Assembly (NCBI GenBank): GCA_963720775.1
Contig: CAVRGR010000003.1
Coordinates: 620,001 to 684,000 of the forward strand
Direction: 5' to 3'
DNA length: 64,000 nt
From: JAENVT01 sp963720775
GTDB lineage: Bacteria; Actinomycetota; Acidimicrobiia; Acidimicrobiales; Ilumatobacteraceae
The notes beneath the pieces are model-generated. The model ran no database searches. It was not told where the DNA came from and saw nothing but the letters and a program-made list of their open reading frames with translations. A program made the translations under genes and the position numbers. Below, in pieces: positions 16,208 through 25,634 of the stretch (its first letter is position 1; every line of letters begins with the position of its first letter).

Positions 16208-18655
16208 TTACGGTGGATGTGGCGTGTCGAGGATGTGGTAGGCGAGCAGCTTGATCCGGTCGTTGACGAGGAACCAGGCGAGCGCGTAGCCCCACACGAA
16301 CAGGGCCCAGCCCCAGCCGAGTGGTGTCATGAACACGCCGTAGACGGCGATCAGGGTGGCGACTGCTTGGGTGCCGAACACGGCGATGAGCAACACCCGT
16401 GCGGGGCGGATGGACCAGAACGGCCCGCGTGTGCGGGTGAGGAAGATGGTCAGGTGCCCGGCGACGGACAGCTTGAGGTACATCAGGGTCTGGACATGAT
16501 CCTGGTCGAGGTGGAAGACCCGCTCACCGAGGTAGAACAGGCCGAACGCCGACAAGACCCCAATGACACCGAGGACGGTGGAGATACCGAGAACGAGTCG
16601 CATGTTCCAGGCTTCGGGCTGGTCGCGGTAGCGGACGTTGTCGTAGGCGATCGACAGGATCGCGCCGTCATTGAGCAGCGCCAGCATGACGATCATGATC
16701 GCGGTGACCGGGTAGTAGTTGAAGACGAGGATCGCGAGGGTCATGAACAGGACGACTCGTAGCGTTTCGGCGATGCGGTAGATCGCGTAGCTGTTCATCC
16801 GTTGGAAGATCTTTCGGCTCTCTTTGACTGCGTCGATGATCACTGATAGGCCAGGCGTGGTGAGCACGATCGCCGCGGCGGCGCGGGCTGCGTCGGTCGC
16901 CCCGGACACGGCGATGCCGCAGTCGGCCTTCTTCAGCGCCGGTGCGTCGTTCACTCCGTCGCCGGTCATGCCGACGATGTGGCCGCGTCGTTGGAGGACA
17001 TCGATGATGTGGAACTTGTGTTCGGGGAAGACCTGCGCGAAGCCGTCGGCCTGTTCGATCGAGTCGGCCACCGCAGCGGTCTCGTCGTCATGGCCGTCAC
17101 CGAGCACAGTTGCGTCGAGGATGTTCGTGCCCATGCCAAGCTTGCTGGCAGTTTCCTTGGCGATGGCCAGTTGGTCGCCGGTGACCATCTTGATCGTCAC
17201 GCCCATCTTCTTGGCCGTCGCGATCGTCGCTTCAGCGTCATTGCGCGGAGGATCGAAGAGCGGGAGCACTCCCAGGAACTTCCAGTCACCGTTGCCGTCG
17301 GCGCGGGCGACCCCGAGTGATCGGAACCCTCGGGTCGCGAACGCGCTCACAGCGTCATCGACAGCGGATTGCACGTCGGCGGCGTTGGCCGCCAACTCCA
17401 GGATCACCTGTGGGGCGCCCTTGGTGACCTTGAAGGAATCGCCGTTGCTGTCGGTGACGGTGGCCTCGGTCCGTTTGTGGACCGGGTCGAACGGTTGGAA
17501 GTGGTCGACCTGGTATGGGTCGAGGTCGTGTTGGTCGTTGAGACCGCCCAGCACGGCCAGGTCGATGACGTCGTCGTTGTCGGCGCGTGATGCCAACGCT
17601 GCGCACAGCACGACCTGCTCGGCGGGTACGTCGTCGACGGTGAACGCGTCACCGAGCGTCAACGTGTTCTGGGTGAGGGTGCCAGTCTTGTCGGCGCACA
17701 GCACATCGACGCCGGCCAACTCCTCGATCGCCACCAATTTGCTGACGATCGCCTTCTTCTTGGCAAGGAGTCTGGCCCCGACCGCCATCGTCACCGACAG
17801 CACCGTCGGCATGGCGACCGGGATCGCGGCCACGGTCAGCACGAGCGCAAACTGCAAGGTGGTCAGGATCCGGTCACCGCGGATCACCGAGGCGAGGATG
17901 ATCACCGACACCAACCCGACGGCGAGCGCGATCAGGTAGTTGCCGATCTTCAAGACGGCCTTCTGGAAGTGGCTGACGGTGTGAGCGTCCTGAACGAGCT
18001 CGGCGGTCTTGCCGAAGTAGGTGTTCGCGCCGGTGGCGTAGACCAGTGCGCCTATCTCACCCTGGCGGATGATCGAGCCGGAGAAAACGGCGTCGCCGGA
18101 CTTGCGGGTCGCGGGGAGCGACTCGCCGGTCAGCGCGGACTGGTCGACCTCGACGGGATCGCCCGCCAGCAGCCGTGCGTCTGCGGGGACGATGTCGCCG
18201 AGGCGGAGGCGGATGATGTCGCCGGGGACGAGATCACGAGCCGGCGGTGTGGTCCACGTTCCGTCACGTCGAACCCGTGCGATCACGGCCAGGTTGGCCT
18301 TGAGGGCATCGATGGCGTTGCCAGCCTGGCGTTCCTCCCAGAACCCCACGACCGCGTTGGACAGCAACAGGATCAGGATGATGAAGAAGTCGGCCCAGTG
18401 GCCGACCACCGCCGAGAGGATCACCGCGATCTCGATCATCCACGGGATCGGGCCCCAGAAATAGGTGAGGAACTTGAGCAGTGGGTTGGTCTGGTGCTCT
18501 TCGATTTCGTTCGGCCCGTAGCGGGCGAGTCGGTTCTCCGCTTCGGTCTGCGTGAGCCCGTCGGGCGTTACGGCCAGGGCCTTCTCGACCGCGGCGACCG
18601 GCATCGTCTGCAAGTTGGGCTCGTGATCGGTGGGCAATGCTGGTTGGGTGCTCAT
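16208..18655 (-). CDS. Plasma-membrane-type P-type H+-ATPase (P3A)
   Basis: This 815-residue ion pump has all the P-type landmarks: TGES in the actuator domain, the phosphorylated aspartate in CADKTGTLTQNTL, an MVTGDQ segment, and the hinge MTGDGVNDAPALKKADCGIA. The closing GVDVLCADKTGTL and the short C-terminus fit the proton-exporting P3A class. It hydrolyses ATP to pump protons outward, useful for pH homeostasis when respiration is limited. The ATG overlaps the stop of an upstream frame (ATGA). The upstream region carries leader B1, also found before arcD. Arginine deiminase and this pump are both acid or energy-stress functions. Confidence 0.9.
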   Translation of the reverse strand: MSTQPALPTDHEPNLQTMPVAAVEKALAVTPDGLTQTEAENRLARYGPNEIEEHQTNPLLKFLTYFWGPIPWMIEIAVILSAVVGHWADFFIILILLLSNAVVGFWEERQAGNAIDALKANLAVIARVRRDGTWTTPPARDLVPGDIIRLRLGDIVPADARLLAGDPVEVDQSALTGESLPATRKSGDAVFSGSIIRQGEIGALVYATGANTYFGKTAELVQDAHTVSHFQKAVLKIGNYLIALAVGLVSVIILASVIRGDRILTTLQFALVLTVAAIPVAMPTVLSVTMAVGARLLAKKKAIVSKLVAIEELAGVDVLCADKTGTLTQNTLTLGDAFTVDDVPAEQVVLCAALASRADNDDVIDLAVLGGLNDQHDLDPYQVDHFQPFDPVHKRTEATVTDSNGDSFKVTKGAPQVILELAANAADVQSAVDDAVSAFATRGFRSLGVARADGNGDWKFLGVLPLFDPPRNDAEATIATAKKMGVTIKMVTGDQLAIAKETASKLGMGTNILDATVLGDGHDDETAAVADSIEQADGFAQVFPEHKFHIIDVLQRRGHIVGMTGDGVNDAPALKKADCGIAVSGATDAARAAAAIVLTTPGLSVIIDAVKESRKIFQRMNSYAIYRIAETLRVVLFMTLAILVFNYYPVTAIMIVMLALLNDGAILSIAYDNVRYRDQPEAWNMRLVLGISTVLGVIGVLSAFGLFYLGERVFHLDQDHVQTLMYLKLSVAGHLTIFLTRTRGPFWSIRPARVLLIAVFGTQAVATLIAVYGVFMTPLGWGWALFVWGYALAWFLVNDRIKLLAYHILDTPHPP

Positions 18656-18682
18656 CGCGACTCTCGTCTCGCCATTGCAAGT

Positions 18683-18859
18683 TCACGATCTCGGGCAGGT
18701 GCAGGCCATGCTCGCCCATGGACCTCTCCGTTGGCCACATCGGTGAGAATCAAGATGTGGTCCGCCGCGACCTCGGTTTGGCAGATCAGGTTGACGACCT
18801 GGTGTCCGGGCAGGAGGCGGTGGTTGTGTCGGTCCCGGCCGATCTGCGAAGAGAGGCAT
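18683..18859 (-). CDS. Short ORF after leader B1, N-terminus copied from the arcD start
   Basis: An ATG with a perfect AAGGAGGT ribosome-binding site opens a 58-codon frame. It begins PLFADRPGPTQPPPP, matching the ArcD-like permease N-terminus SLIADRPSPAQPMPP at 12 of 15 positions. After that the similarity ends and the rest has no recognisable domain. The frame stops 28 bases before the ATPase start. A second frame across the same DNA overlaps the ATPase ATG, so the translated frame is uncertain. It may be a leader peptide or the scar of a duplication of the arcD 5' region. Confidence 0.35.
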   Translation of the reverse strand: MPLFADRPGPTQPPPPARTPGRQPDLPNRGRGGPHLDSHRCGQRRGPWASMACTCPRS

Positions 18860-18953
18860 GGGACCTCCTTGGAGAGACGGGAGTGTCCGGAGCAACACTC
18901 CTTCGATCGCAACCTAGAGCCGTGAGTACGCCCGAACCAGAGGCGAAGGTCCT
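18860..18953 (-). promoter_or_regulatory. Leader/promoter element, copy B1 (before the H+-ATPase region)
   Basis: On the minus strand: CTTCGCCTCTGGTTCGGGCG, then GGCTCTAGGTTGCG (possible -10), then a perfect 7-bp hairpin GGAGTGT-N8-ACACTCC (18880-18901), and AAGGAGGT. The same order of parts occurs at 25635-25731 before arcD. The GGTTCGGGC core is shared with the A-type leaders. Confidence 0.6.
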
Positions 18954-19145
18954 GCCGACGACGCAACCGATCGACCCCGCCCGTACACGCGCTGTCTGCG
19001 TTGTTCGGCCTCGCTCGTCGCGGTGTCGTGTTCGCCGAGCCCGACTGATTCGCTGAGCCCGAATCTCGCTCGAGCGCTACTGTCGGCTCATGACCACGAG
19101 GCGGCAGCAGTGCAGGGTGCCGCCCGACGCGATGTTCGGCGGAGC

Positions 19146-20084
19146 ATGCTGACGGTCACTTTGAACCCGGCGCTGGACGTATGCGCGTACATTCCTGTGG
19201 TCCAGCCGGATCGAAAGATGCACTGCAGCAAAGTGACCATCGATTCGGGTGGCGGAGGCATCAACGTCGCCCGCGTCGCGGTTCGCATGGGCGCCGCCGC
19301 CAGAGCAGTGACCTTCCTCGATCCGGCGTCCAGTGAGCAGTTCGTCCAGCTGCTCGCCGCTGAAGATGTGCCCTTGGAGGTGATCTCGGCGTCCGGACCG
19401 CTTCGGGAAAGCTTCACCGTGACAGAGACGTCGACCGGCCGGCAGTACCGGTTCGTCCTGCCTGGTCCGAGGATCGATTCCGATGACTTCGACACTGGCA
19501 TGGTCCGCATCGCTGAGCTGTGCGTCGGTGAGGCATTGGTCGTGGTGAGCGGCTCGTGCCCTCCCGGTGTCTCAACGGCGGATGTCGCTCGACTTGTCGA
19601 CGTTGTGCGCGCTGGCGGCGCCGAGGCCATCGTCGACATCTCGGGCGACATGTTGGGAACCGTTGCGGCGGCTGGCGTGAGGCTGATCAAACCAAGCGTG
19701 CACGAGCTTTCCGTATGCGTCGGTGAAGAGCTGAACGGAAACGTCGAGATCGAGCGGGCCGCCCGTCGGCTCCTCGCGAGCGGTCCGACCGGGGCCATCT
19801 TGGTGTCGCTCGGCGCGGCCGGCGCGCTGTTGGTGCGCGTGGACGCTGAGACCGTGTGGCTTCACGCCCCGCACGTGCGGCCGGTCAGTACGGTCGGGGC
19901 CGGCGACAGCCTTGTCGCCGGATTGGCCGTGGCGCTCCAACGAGGGGCCACGCTGGTCGATGCCGCGCGACTTGGTGTCGCCGCTGGATCGGCGGCGACC
20001 TTGGCGACCGGTACCGGGCTGTGCCAAACCACAGACATCCAACGACTGCTCCCGCAGGTGCTGGTCAGCGCACTCGCCACCTGA
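19146..20084 (+). CDS. pfkB: PfkB-family 6-phosphofructokinase / sugar-phosphate kinase
   Basis: A 312-residue ribokinase-fold kinase. The N-terminus MLTVTLNPALDV is typical of the PfkB/FruK/LacC group. The substrate site has DSGGGGINVARV, and the ATP/anion-hole motif near the C-terminus is STVGAGDSLVAGLAVAL with the catalytic aspartate. It phosphorylates fructose-6-phosphate or a related sugar phosphate with ATP. In mycobacteria, pfkB belongs to the hypoxia (DosR) regulon, and the gene company here is similar. I chose ATG 19146 because homologues begin exactly there; GGCGGAG precedes it. It is divergent from the ATPase leader, and the ~180 bases between hold both promoters. Confidence 0.85.
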   Translation: MLTVTLNPALDVCAYIPVVQPDRKMHCSKVTIDSGGGGINVARVAVRMGAAARAVTFLDPASSEQFVQLLAAEDVPLEVISASGPLRESFTVTETSTGRQYRFVLPGPRIDSDDFDTGMVRIAELCVGEALVVVSGSCPPGVSTADVARLVDVVRAGGAEAIVDISGDMLGTVAAAGVRLIKPSVHELSVCVGEELNGNVEIERAARRLLASGPTGAILVSLGAAGALLVRVDAETVWLHAPHVRPVSTVGAGDSLVAGLAVALQRGATLVDAARLGVAAGSAATLATGTGLCQTTDIQRLLPQVLVSALAT

Positions 20085-20172
20085 GCGCCGCGACGGGACC
20101 ACCGTTCGATGCTGTTGTGGCGAGGTGTCCGTCCAGGTGCCCGAGCCCGCCCAATGGTGGGAGACTCCGTCG

Positions 20173-21759
20173 ATGAAGGTCTTCGAAGGTGTACAGCAAC
20201 CCGGTCAGGTGTGGTCCAACCTCAATACTCCCACGCTCTATGAACACACGGTTCGCCGCTATGAGGGGATGATCTCCCATCTGGGACCCCTGGTGGTGCG
20301 AACGGGTCAGTACACGGGGCGCTCACCCAACGACAAGTGGATCGTCGACGAGCCCGGCAGCCGCGCCGATGTCTGGTGGGGTGCCGTCAACCAGGCGATG
20401 AAGGAGGACAGCTACGAGCGACTGCGGGCCCGCCTGATGGCCTATCTCCAGCAACGTGAGCTGTTCGTCCAGGACTGTTACTCGGGAGCTGATGAGCGTC
20501 ACCGTTTGAGGGTGCGCATCGTCACCGAACGAGCATGGCAGAGCATGTTCGTCCGCAACATGTTCATCCAGGAGCATGACCCCCAGGTGTTGGAGGCCTT
20601 CGAGCCCGAGTTCACGCTGATCGATGCGCCGGGCTTCCATGCCGTGCCGGAGATCGACGGGACGCGCAGCGAGGTCTTCATCGCCGTCCACCTCGGACGC
20701 AAGGAGGTCATCATCGGCGGCACGGAGTACGCCGGTGAGATCAAGAAGGCGATGTTTTCGGTCATGAACTACCTGCTGCCCAAGCAAGGGATCATGGCGA
20801 TGCATGCGTCGGCCAATCACGCTCCTGGTGACCCGGACAACTGCGCCATCTTCTTCGGTCTCTCCGGTACCGGCAAGACGACGTTGTCGGCGGACCCGAA
20901 GCGGGTGCTGATCGGCGACGACGAGCATGGCTGGGGCGATAGCGGTGTGTTCAACTTCGAGGGCGGCTGCTACGCGAAGGTCATCCGCCTGAGTCCGACC
21001 GGTGAACCGGAGATCTACAACACCACACGCCGGTTCGGAACGATCCTCGAGAACGTCGCGATCGATCCGGTCAGTCGGCGCATCGACCTCGACAGCGAGG
21101 TCTACACCGAGAACACTCGCGCCTCTTATCCGTTGTCGCACATTCCGAACGCCTCGGAGACGTCGATGGGCGGTCACGCCAAGGTCGTCATCATGCTCAC
21201 CGCCGACGCCTTCGGCGTGCTTCCTCCCATTGCCCAACTCACGCCGGAACAGGCGATGTACCACTTCATCTCCGGCTATACGGCCAAGGTTGCCGGCACC
21301 GAGCGCGGAGTCACCGAGCCGCAGGCGACGTTCAGTGCTTGCTTCGGGGCGCCGTTCATGGTGCTTCCGCCTTCGGTGTACGCGGAGCTCTTGGCGAACA
21401 AGATCCGCGAGCACGGCTCGAAGACCTATCTGATCAACACCGGCTGGACGGGCGGGCCCTACGGTGTGGGCGAGCGCATGAACCTCGCCCACACGCGGGC
21501 GATGGTCGATGCCGCGCTCAACGACGGGTTTGACGGTGTCGAGTTCCGGCTCGACCCGTTCTTCGGTGTGTCGGTGCCAACGAAGGTGGCCGGCGTGCCC
21601 GACGAGGTGCTCGACCCCCGTTCGAACTGGGCCGATCCGTCGGCCTACGACGAGCAGGCTGCCAAACTGGCCGGCATGTTCGAGGCCAACTTCGCCAAGT
21701 TCGCGGACTCCACCTCCGCCGAGGTGCGCGCCGCCGGCCCGACCGTGACCCCTCGCTGA
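20173..21759 (+). CDS. pckA: Phosphoenolpyruvate carboxykinase (ATP)
   Basis: A 528-residue enzyme with the landmarks of ATP-dependent PEPCK: TGRSPNDKW near the N-terminus, the P-loop GLSGTGKTTLS, and the metal-binding segment IGDDEHGWGD. The C-terminal adenine-site region includes TGWTGGPYGVGERM. It interconverts oxaloacetate + ATP and PEP + CO2 in the cytoplasm. It can work in gluconeogenesis or, under low oxygen and high CO2, in the ATP-forming carboxylation direction. Many actinobacteria use the GTP enzyme instead, so the ATP type is of note. Start ATG 20173 has GTGGGAGA upstream. It follows pfkB by 88 bases and may be cotranscribed. The stop converges on the ornithine carbamoyltransferase gene. 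Confidence 0.95.
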   Translation: MKVFEGVQQPGQVWSNLNTPTLYEHTVRRYEGMISHLGPLVVRTGQYTGRSPNDKWIVDEPGSRADVWWGAVNQAMKEDSYERLRARLMAYLQQRELFVQDCYSGADERHRLRVRIVTERAWQSMFVRNMFIQEHDPQVLEAFEPEFTLIDAPGFHAVPEIDGTRSEVFIAVHLGRKEVIIGGTEYAGEIKKAMFSVMNYLLPKQGIMAMHASANHAPGDPDNCAIFFGLSGTGKTTLSADPKRVLIGDDEHGWGDSGVFNFEGGCYAKVIRLSPTGEPEIYNTTRRFGTILENVAIDPVSRRIDLDSEVYTENTRASYPLSHIPNASETSMGGHAKVVIMLTADAFGVLPPIAQLTPEQAMYHFISGYTAKVAGTERGVTEPQATFSACFGAPFMVLPPSVYAELLANKIREHGSKTYLINTGWTGGPYGVGERMNLAHTRAMVDAALNDGFDGVEFRLDPFFGVSVPTKVAGVPDEVLDPRSNWADPSAYDEQAAKLAGMFEANFAKFADSTSAEVRAAGPTVTPR

Positions 21760-21869
21760 CATCCTCACGGTGTGACCTTCTCGGGTAAGGCCGCGGCTGG
21801 CAGTTCCGGCATGGCTGACGGTGTCTCGGGCCGGGTGCCGATCGATGGACTTGGTGACGCGCTTCGACG

Positions 21870-22892
21870 TCAGCGTCCGAGGCTGGCGACCATGGTCGCC
21901 TTGATGGTGTGGAGCCGGTTTTCCGCCTGGTCGAACACGATCGAGGCGGGTGATTCGAAGACCTCCTCGGTCACCTCGAGGGCGGAGAGGCCCCACTTGT
22001 TGTGGAGTTGTCGTCCGATCTCCGTCTCGGTGTTGTGGAGGGAGGGCAGGCAGTGCATGAACTTGACGTCGGGGTTGCCCGTCGCGTTCATGGTGTCGGC
22101 GTTGACCTGGTAGGGCAGGAGCTGCTTGATCCTGGTCTCCCAGGCCGAGGCCGGTTGGCCCATCGACACCCAGATGTCGGTGTAGAGGAAGTCGGCTCCC
22201 TCGACCGCGCCTACGACGTCTGTTCCGATGTGGATCCGGGCGCCTGACGCTGCGGCGAGGTCGCGGGCGGTGGTCTGGACAGCGGACGTGGGCCACAGAT
22301 CCTCGGGGGCGGCGATCCGCACGTCCATTCCGAGGAGGGCGCCGGTGACCAGCAGCGAGCTGGCCGTGTTGTTGCTGGCATCGCCGAGATAGCAGTACCG
22401 CACCCGGTCGAGCGCTTTGGTCGTGTGATCACGCATGGTCAGGATGTCTGCGAGCATCTGCGTCGGGTGCCATTGGTCGGTCAGCCCGTTCCAGACTGGG
22501 ACGCCGGCGTATCTGCCCAGGGTCTCGACGGAGTCCTGGGAGAAGCCGCGGTATTCGATGCCGTCGTACATGCGACCCAGCACCCTGGCCGTGTCCTTGA
22601 TCGACTCCCCGCTGCCGATGTGGGTTCCCTCGGGGCCGAGGTAGGTGACACGCGCGCCCTGGTCGTAGGCGCCGACCTCGAAGGCCGCCCGGGTGCGGGT
22701 GGAGGCCTTTTCGAAGATCAGGGCAATGTTGCGGCCCACGAGGCGCTGGCGTTCGGTTCCCGTTCGCTTCTCCTCGCGTAGCCGGGCGGCCAAGTCGATG
22801 ATGGCCAGGAACTCAACCTTGGTGAGATCTGTCTCCTTGAGGAGGCTCCTGCCGTGCAGACGGCTGATGTCGGTGCTCTCGGTCCTGGTCAT
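21870..22892 (-). CDS. arcB: Ornithine carbamoyltransferase (catabolic, arc operon)
   Basis: A 340-residue transcarbamoylase. The carbamoyl-phosphate site is S64-T-R-T-R68, the second-substrate site contains a WNGLTDQWHPTQ segment, and HCLPSLHN carries the catalytic cysteine. In the arginine deiminase pathway it runs phosphorolytically, splitting citrulline into ornithine and carbamoyl phosphate. Its ATG lies two bases after the stop of the arginine deiminase gene, so it is the last gene of an arcD-arcA-arcB operon. No carbamate kinase gene is found in the window; that ATP-forming step must be encoded elsewhere or the carbamoyl phosphate feeds pyrimidine synthesis. The sequence alone cannot exclude an anabolic argF role. 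Confidence 0.93.
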   Translation of the reverse strand: MTRTESTDISRLHGRSLLKETDLTKVEFLAIIDLAARLREEKRTGTERQRLVGRNIALIFEKASTRTRAAFEVGAYDQGARVTYLGPEGTHIGSGESIKDTARVLGRMYDGIEYRGFSQDSVETLGRYAGVPVWNGLTDQWHPTQMLADILTMRDHTTKALDRVRYCYLGDASNNTASSLLVTGALLGMDVRIAAPEDLWPTSAVQTTARDLAAASGARIHIGTDVVGAVEGADFLYTDIWVSMGQPASAWETRIKQLLPYQVNADTMNATGNPDVKFMHCLPSLHNTETEIGRQLHNKWGLSALEVTEEVFESPASIVFDQAENRLHTIKATMVASLGR

Positions 22893-22894
22893 CG

Positions 22895-24116
22895 TCAGGC
22901 CGGGTCTCGCTGGATCGGACAGGTCATGCAGCGGGGACCGCCCCGGCCCCGACCGAGCTCGGCCCCCGCCACGCCCACCACCTCGATGCCGTGCTTGCGG
23001 AGCATCGTGTTGGTGGCGACGTTGCGCTCGTAGCCCATGACGACACCAGGCGCGACGGCCAGGAAGTTGGTCCCGTCGTCCCATTGCTCGCGTTCCGCTG
23101 CCCGAATGTCCTCGTTCGTGGTGAGCACTGTGATCTCCGGGACCTCGAGGATCTCGGCCAGGGTGTCCCACAGGCTGCGGTTGTGGGAGATGGTGAGCCG
23201 GTCGGGTTGGTCGCCTTCGGAGATGGTCCAGCTCCGGAGCTCACGGTCGAAGTACGGGTAGAGCACGAACGTGTCGGTGTCGACCATCGACATCACCGTG
23301 TCGAGGTGCATGAATGCGTGGCTGTGGGGAAGCTCGATGGCCACGACCTTCGTTGCCTGCGCAGCATCGAACAGTGCGTGGGCGACGAGTTCGACCGCCA
23401 TCGGCGTGGTGCGCTCACCCATGCCGATGAGAACGGCGCCATGGCCGATGACGTGGACGTCTCCGCCTTCCAGGGTCGCCGGCTGATAGATGTGGTCGTC
23501 GCCGCCGTAGTAGGTGACGAAGTCGGCGCTGGTGAACATCGGGTGGAACTGGTAGATCGCCCGGGTGTGCAGCGACTCGCGCTGGCGGGCCGGCATGGCC
23601 ATCGGATTGATGGTCACACCGCCGTAGATCCAACACGAGTTGTCGCGCTGGAACAGGTGATTGGGTAGCGGGGTGAGTATGAAGTCGTCCGCCGTGGAGC
23701 ATGTCCCACTTGAGGCTGTGGGTTCGCAACGGATGCAAGTCGGCTTTGAGGATCCCGCCGACCATGAATTCGGCTAGTGCCACGCCGTCGAGATCATCGA
23801 ACAGACGCCGGACGGGATCGACCAGGGAGGGGCCCAGCATCTCGGGGGTGCAGACCCGGTCGAGCACGAAGTCCCGGCCACCGGGAAGGTCGAGCGTCTC
23901 GGCCAGGAGCTGGCCGTAGTAGTGAACCCTGACGCCTTTGTCCCGCAAACGCTCGGCGAACGCGTCGTGCTCCTCTTTCGCCTTCGACGCCCACATCACG
24001 TCGTCGAACAGCAACGACTTGATGTTGTCGGGGGTGAGTCGGGAAAGTTCGAGCCCGGGGCGGTGGACGATGGCCTGGCGGAGCCGGCCGATCTCGGATC
24101 CAACGTTGAACGTCAT
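22895..24116 (-). CDS. arcA: Arginine deiminase, interrupted by a one-base frameshift
   Basis: The first frame (from ATG 24116) encodes the N-terminal ~140 residues of arginine deiminase (MTFNVGSEIGRLRQAIVHRP... LKWDMLHGG). The second frame continues without loss with DFILTPLPNHLFQRDNSCW, HSHAFMHLDTVMSMVD and the catalytic-cysteine end GGPRCMTCPI. Removing one base near 23690 (within GGCGGACGAC, minus strand) restores a 406-residue protein of normal length with all catalytic residues. The enzyme hydrolyses arginine to citrulline and ammonia. The intact downstream reading and operon position suggest a sequencing error or very recent mutation, not long decay. Confidence 0.85.
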
Positions 24117-24164
24117 GGTGATTCCTTCCGTGGCTCTCTGGAGTCTCCGTCGCGGTGGTCTGTG

Positions 24165-25634
24165 TTATTGGCTCGCTGCGTCCGATGTGGACAACTCGAC
24201 GGCTGCCTCCCGGGAAGGGCTGTCCACGGGTTCGCTGGCCTCACCGAGACGCTCTCGGCGGGCGTTCAAGAACGCGAAGAGGATGAGCCCTGCCAGGATC
24301 ACGACGAGGGCCTGGTACACGACTTGGTAGCCCGATGCGAACGTCACCCACATCGAGAACAGGACGCTCGCACCGGCGACCGAAAGATCGCGGGCCAGGG
24401 CCCACCCCTGCACCTTCCGGCGACGTGAGACGAGGTAGGTCAACTGGGCGATGGCCGAGACGAAGTAGGGGATGGCCACTGTCACCACGGTGAGGTCGAC
24501 CAGGTAGGTGAAGATCGTGAGGCCGGAGGACGTGGTGTAGCGCCACAGCATGAGCAGTGACGGCAGCACGGTCCCGACCACGATCCCGAACCAGGCCGTG
24601 CCCTTGCGGTCGATCCAGGCGAAGGGCCGGGGAAAGAGGTCGTCCTCGGCGATGGCCCGCGATGTCTCGGTGACGATCAGAGACCAGCCGTTCAAGGCCC
24701 CGATGCCCGAGACGACCGCCACTGCGGCGATGAATCTCCCCGCCCAGGCTTCGTGGGGGAAGATGGACTGGAAGGCGTTGACGAACGGTGACCCAGTCTT
24801 GACAAGCGTGTCGTGGTCGACGAGTCCCATCACGGCAGCCGTCACCAGCACGTACAGGACGGCGCTGAGCGCCGTGCCGATCAGTGAGGCGCGACCGACG
24901 TTGATCCGAGGGTCCTTGACCCGCTTGGCCGTGATCGCTGCCGCCTCGACGCCGATGAAGGAGAACAGCGCCACCCCGGCGGCGATCCCGATACCGCTGT
25001 AGAGACTCCCGCCCGAAGCGTTGAACGCGCCGAAATTGGCGCTGGTCACAAAGAACCATCCGACAACCCCGACGAACAGCAGCGGAAGGAACTTCAGGAC
25101 GACGGTGACATTCTGGAACCACGCCATCTGGCGCACCCCGACCAGGTTGACGACGGCCGGTATCCACAGCCCCACCAAGGCGATCAACCAGTTCTCCATG
25201 CCGGTCGGATGATTGAAGCTGAACAGGGCGTCGACGTACAGCACCCACGACGAGACGATGGCCGCGTTGCCGGCCCAGGTCTGGACCCAGTAGCACCAGC
25301 CGACGAGATAGCCGGCGAAATCGCCGAACTCGTGCCGGGCGTAGGCGTAGAGCCCGCCGTCGCTGTTCGGCACCCGCTTCGTGAGCTGGCCGAACAGGAC
25401 CGCAAGGAGCATCGCGCCGACGGCGATGACGGCCAAGACGACGATTCCCATCGTGCCCGCGCCGGCCAGCACCGCAGGCATGGTGAACACGCCAGTCCCC
25501 ACGATGCTTCCGATCACCAGCGCGGTCGCCGAGGTCAGCCCGAGCGCATGAGCCTTCTCCTCGTTCCGAGTGGACAGCGGTTGGGCAGGAGGCATCGGTT
25601 GTGCCGGGCTCGGCCGATCAGCGATGAGAGACAT
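24165..25634 (-). CDS. arcD: APC-family arginine/ornithine antiporter (ArcD/AdiC-like)
   Basis: A 489-residue, twelve-helix permease. Helix 1 has the APC motif ALVIGSIVGTGVFTMPAVL, and the helix-6 region has ALFSFIGVEAAAITAKRVKD. As the first gene of an arginine deiminase operon it most likely exchanges external arginine for internal ornithine. ATG 25634 follows a strong GAGGAGG and leader B2. A longer frame upstream runs through the leader and is not credible as protein. The first ~16 residues (SLIADRPSPAQP...) are almost duplicated at the short ORF upstream of the H+-ATPase. The C-terminal 35 residues are hydrophilic and acidic. Confidence 0.85.
   Translation of the reverse strand: MSLIADRPSPAQPMPPAQPLSTRNEEKAHALGLTSATALVIGSIVGTGVFTMPAVLAGAGTMGIVVLAVIAVGAMLLAVLFGQLTKRVPNSDGGLYAYARHEFGDFAGYLVGWCYWVQTWAGNAAIVSSWVLYVDALFSFNHPTGMENWLIALVGLWIPAVVNLVGVRQMAWFQNVTVVLKFLPLLFVGVVGWFFVTSANFGAFNASGGSLYSGIGIAAGVALFSFIGVEAAAITAKRVKDPRINVGRASLIGTALSAVLYVLVTAAVMGLVDHDTLVKTGSPFVNAFQSIFPHEAWAGRFIAAVAVVSGIGALNGWSLIVTETSRAIAEDDLFPRPFAWIDRKGTAWFGIVVGTVLPSLLMLWRYTTSSGLTIFTYLVDLTVVTVAIPYFVSAIAQLTYLVSRRRKVQGWALARDLSVAGASVLFSMWVTFASGYQVVYQALVVILAGLILFAFLNARRERLGEASEPVDSPSREAAVELSTSDAASQ

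Noticed and set aside
18652..18966. A 104-codon protein upstream of the H+-ATPase
   Set aside because: The frame passes through the leader box and hairpin and its start lies upstream of them. Only the end of the frame overlaps the ATPase start. The short frame after the strong ribosome-binding site is a better candidate.
22895..24116. Programmed frameshifting in arcA
   Set aside because: No slippery heptamer, no stimulatory structure, and such regulation is not known for arginine deiminase. An error or mutation is simpler.
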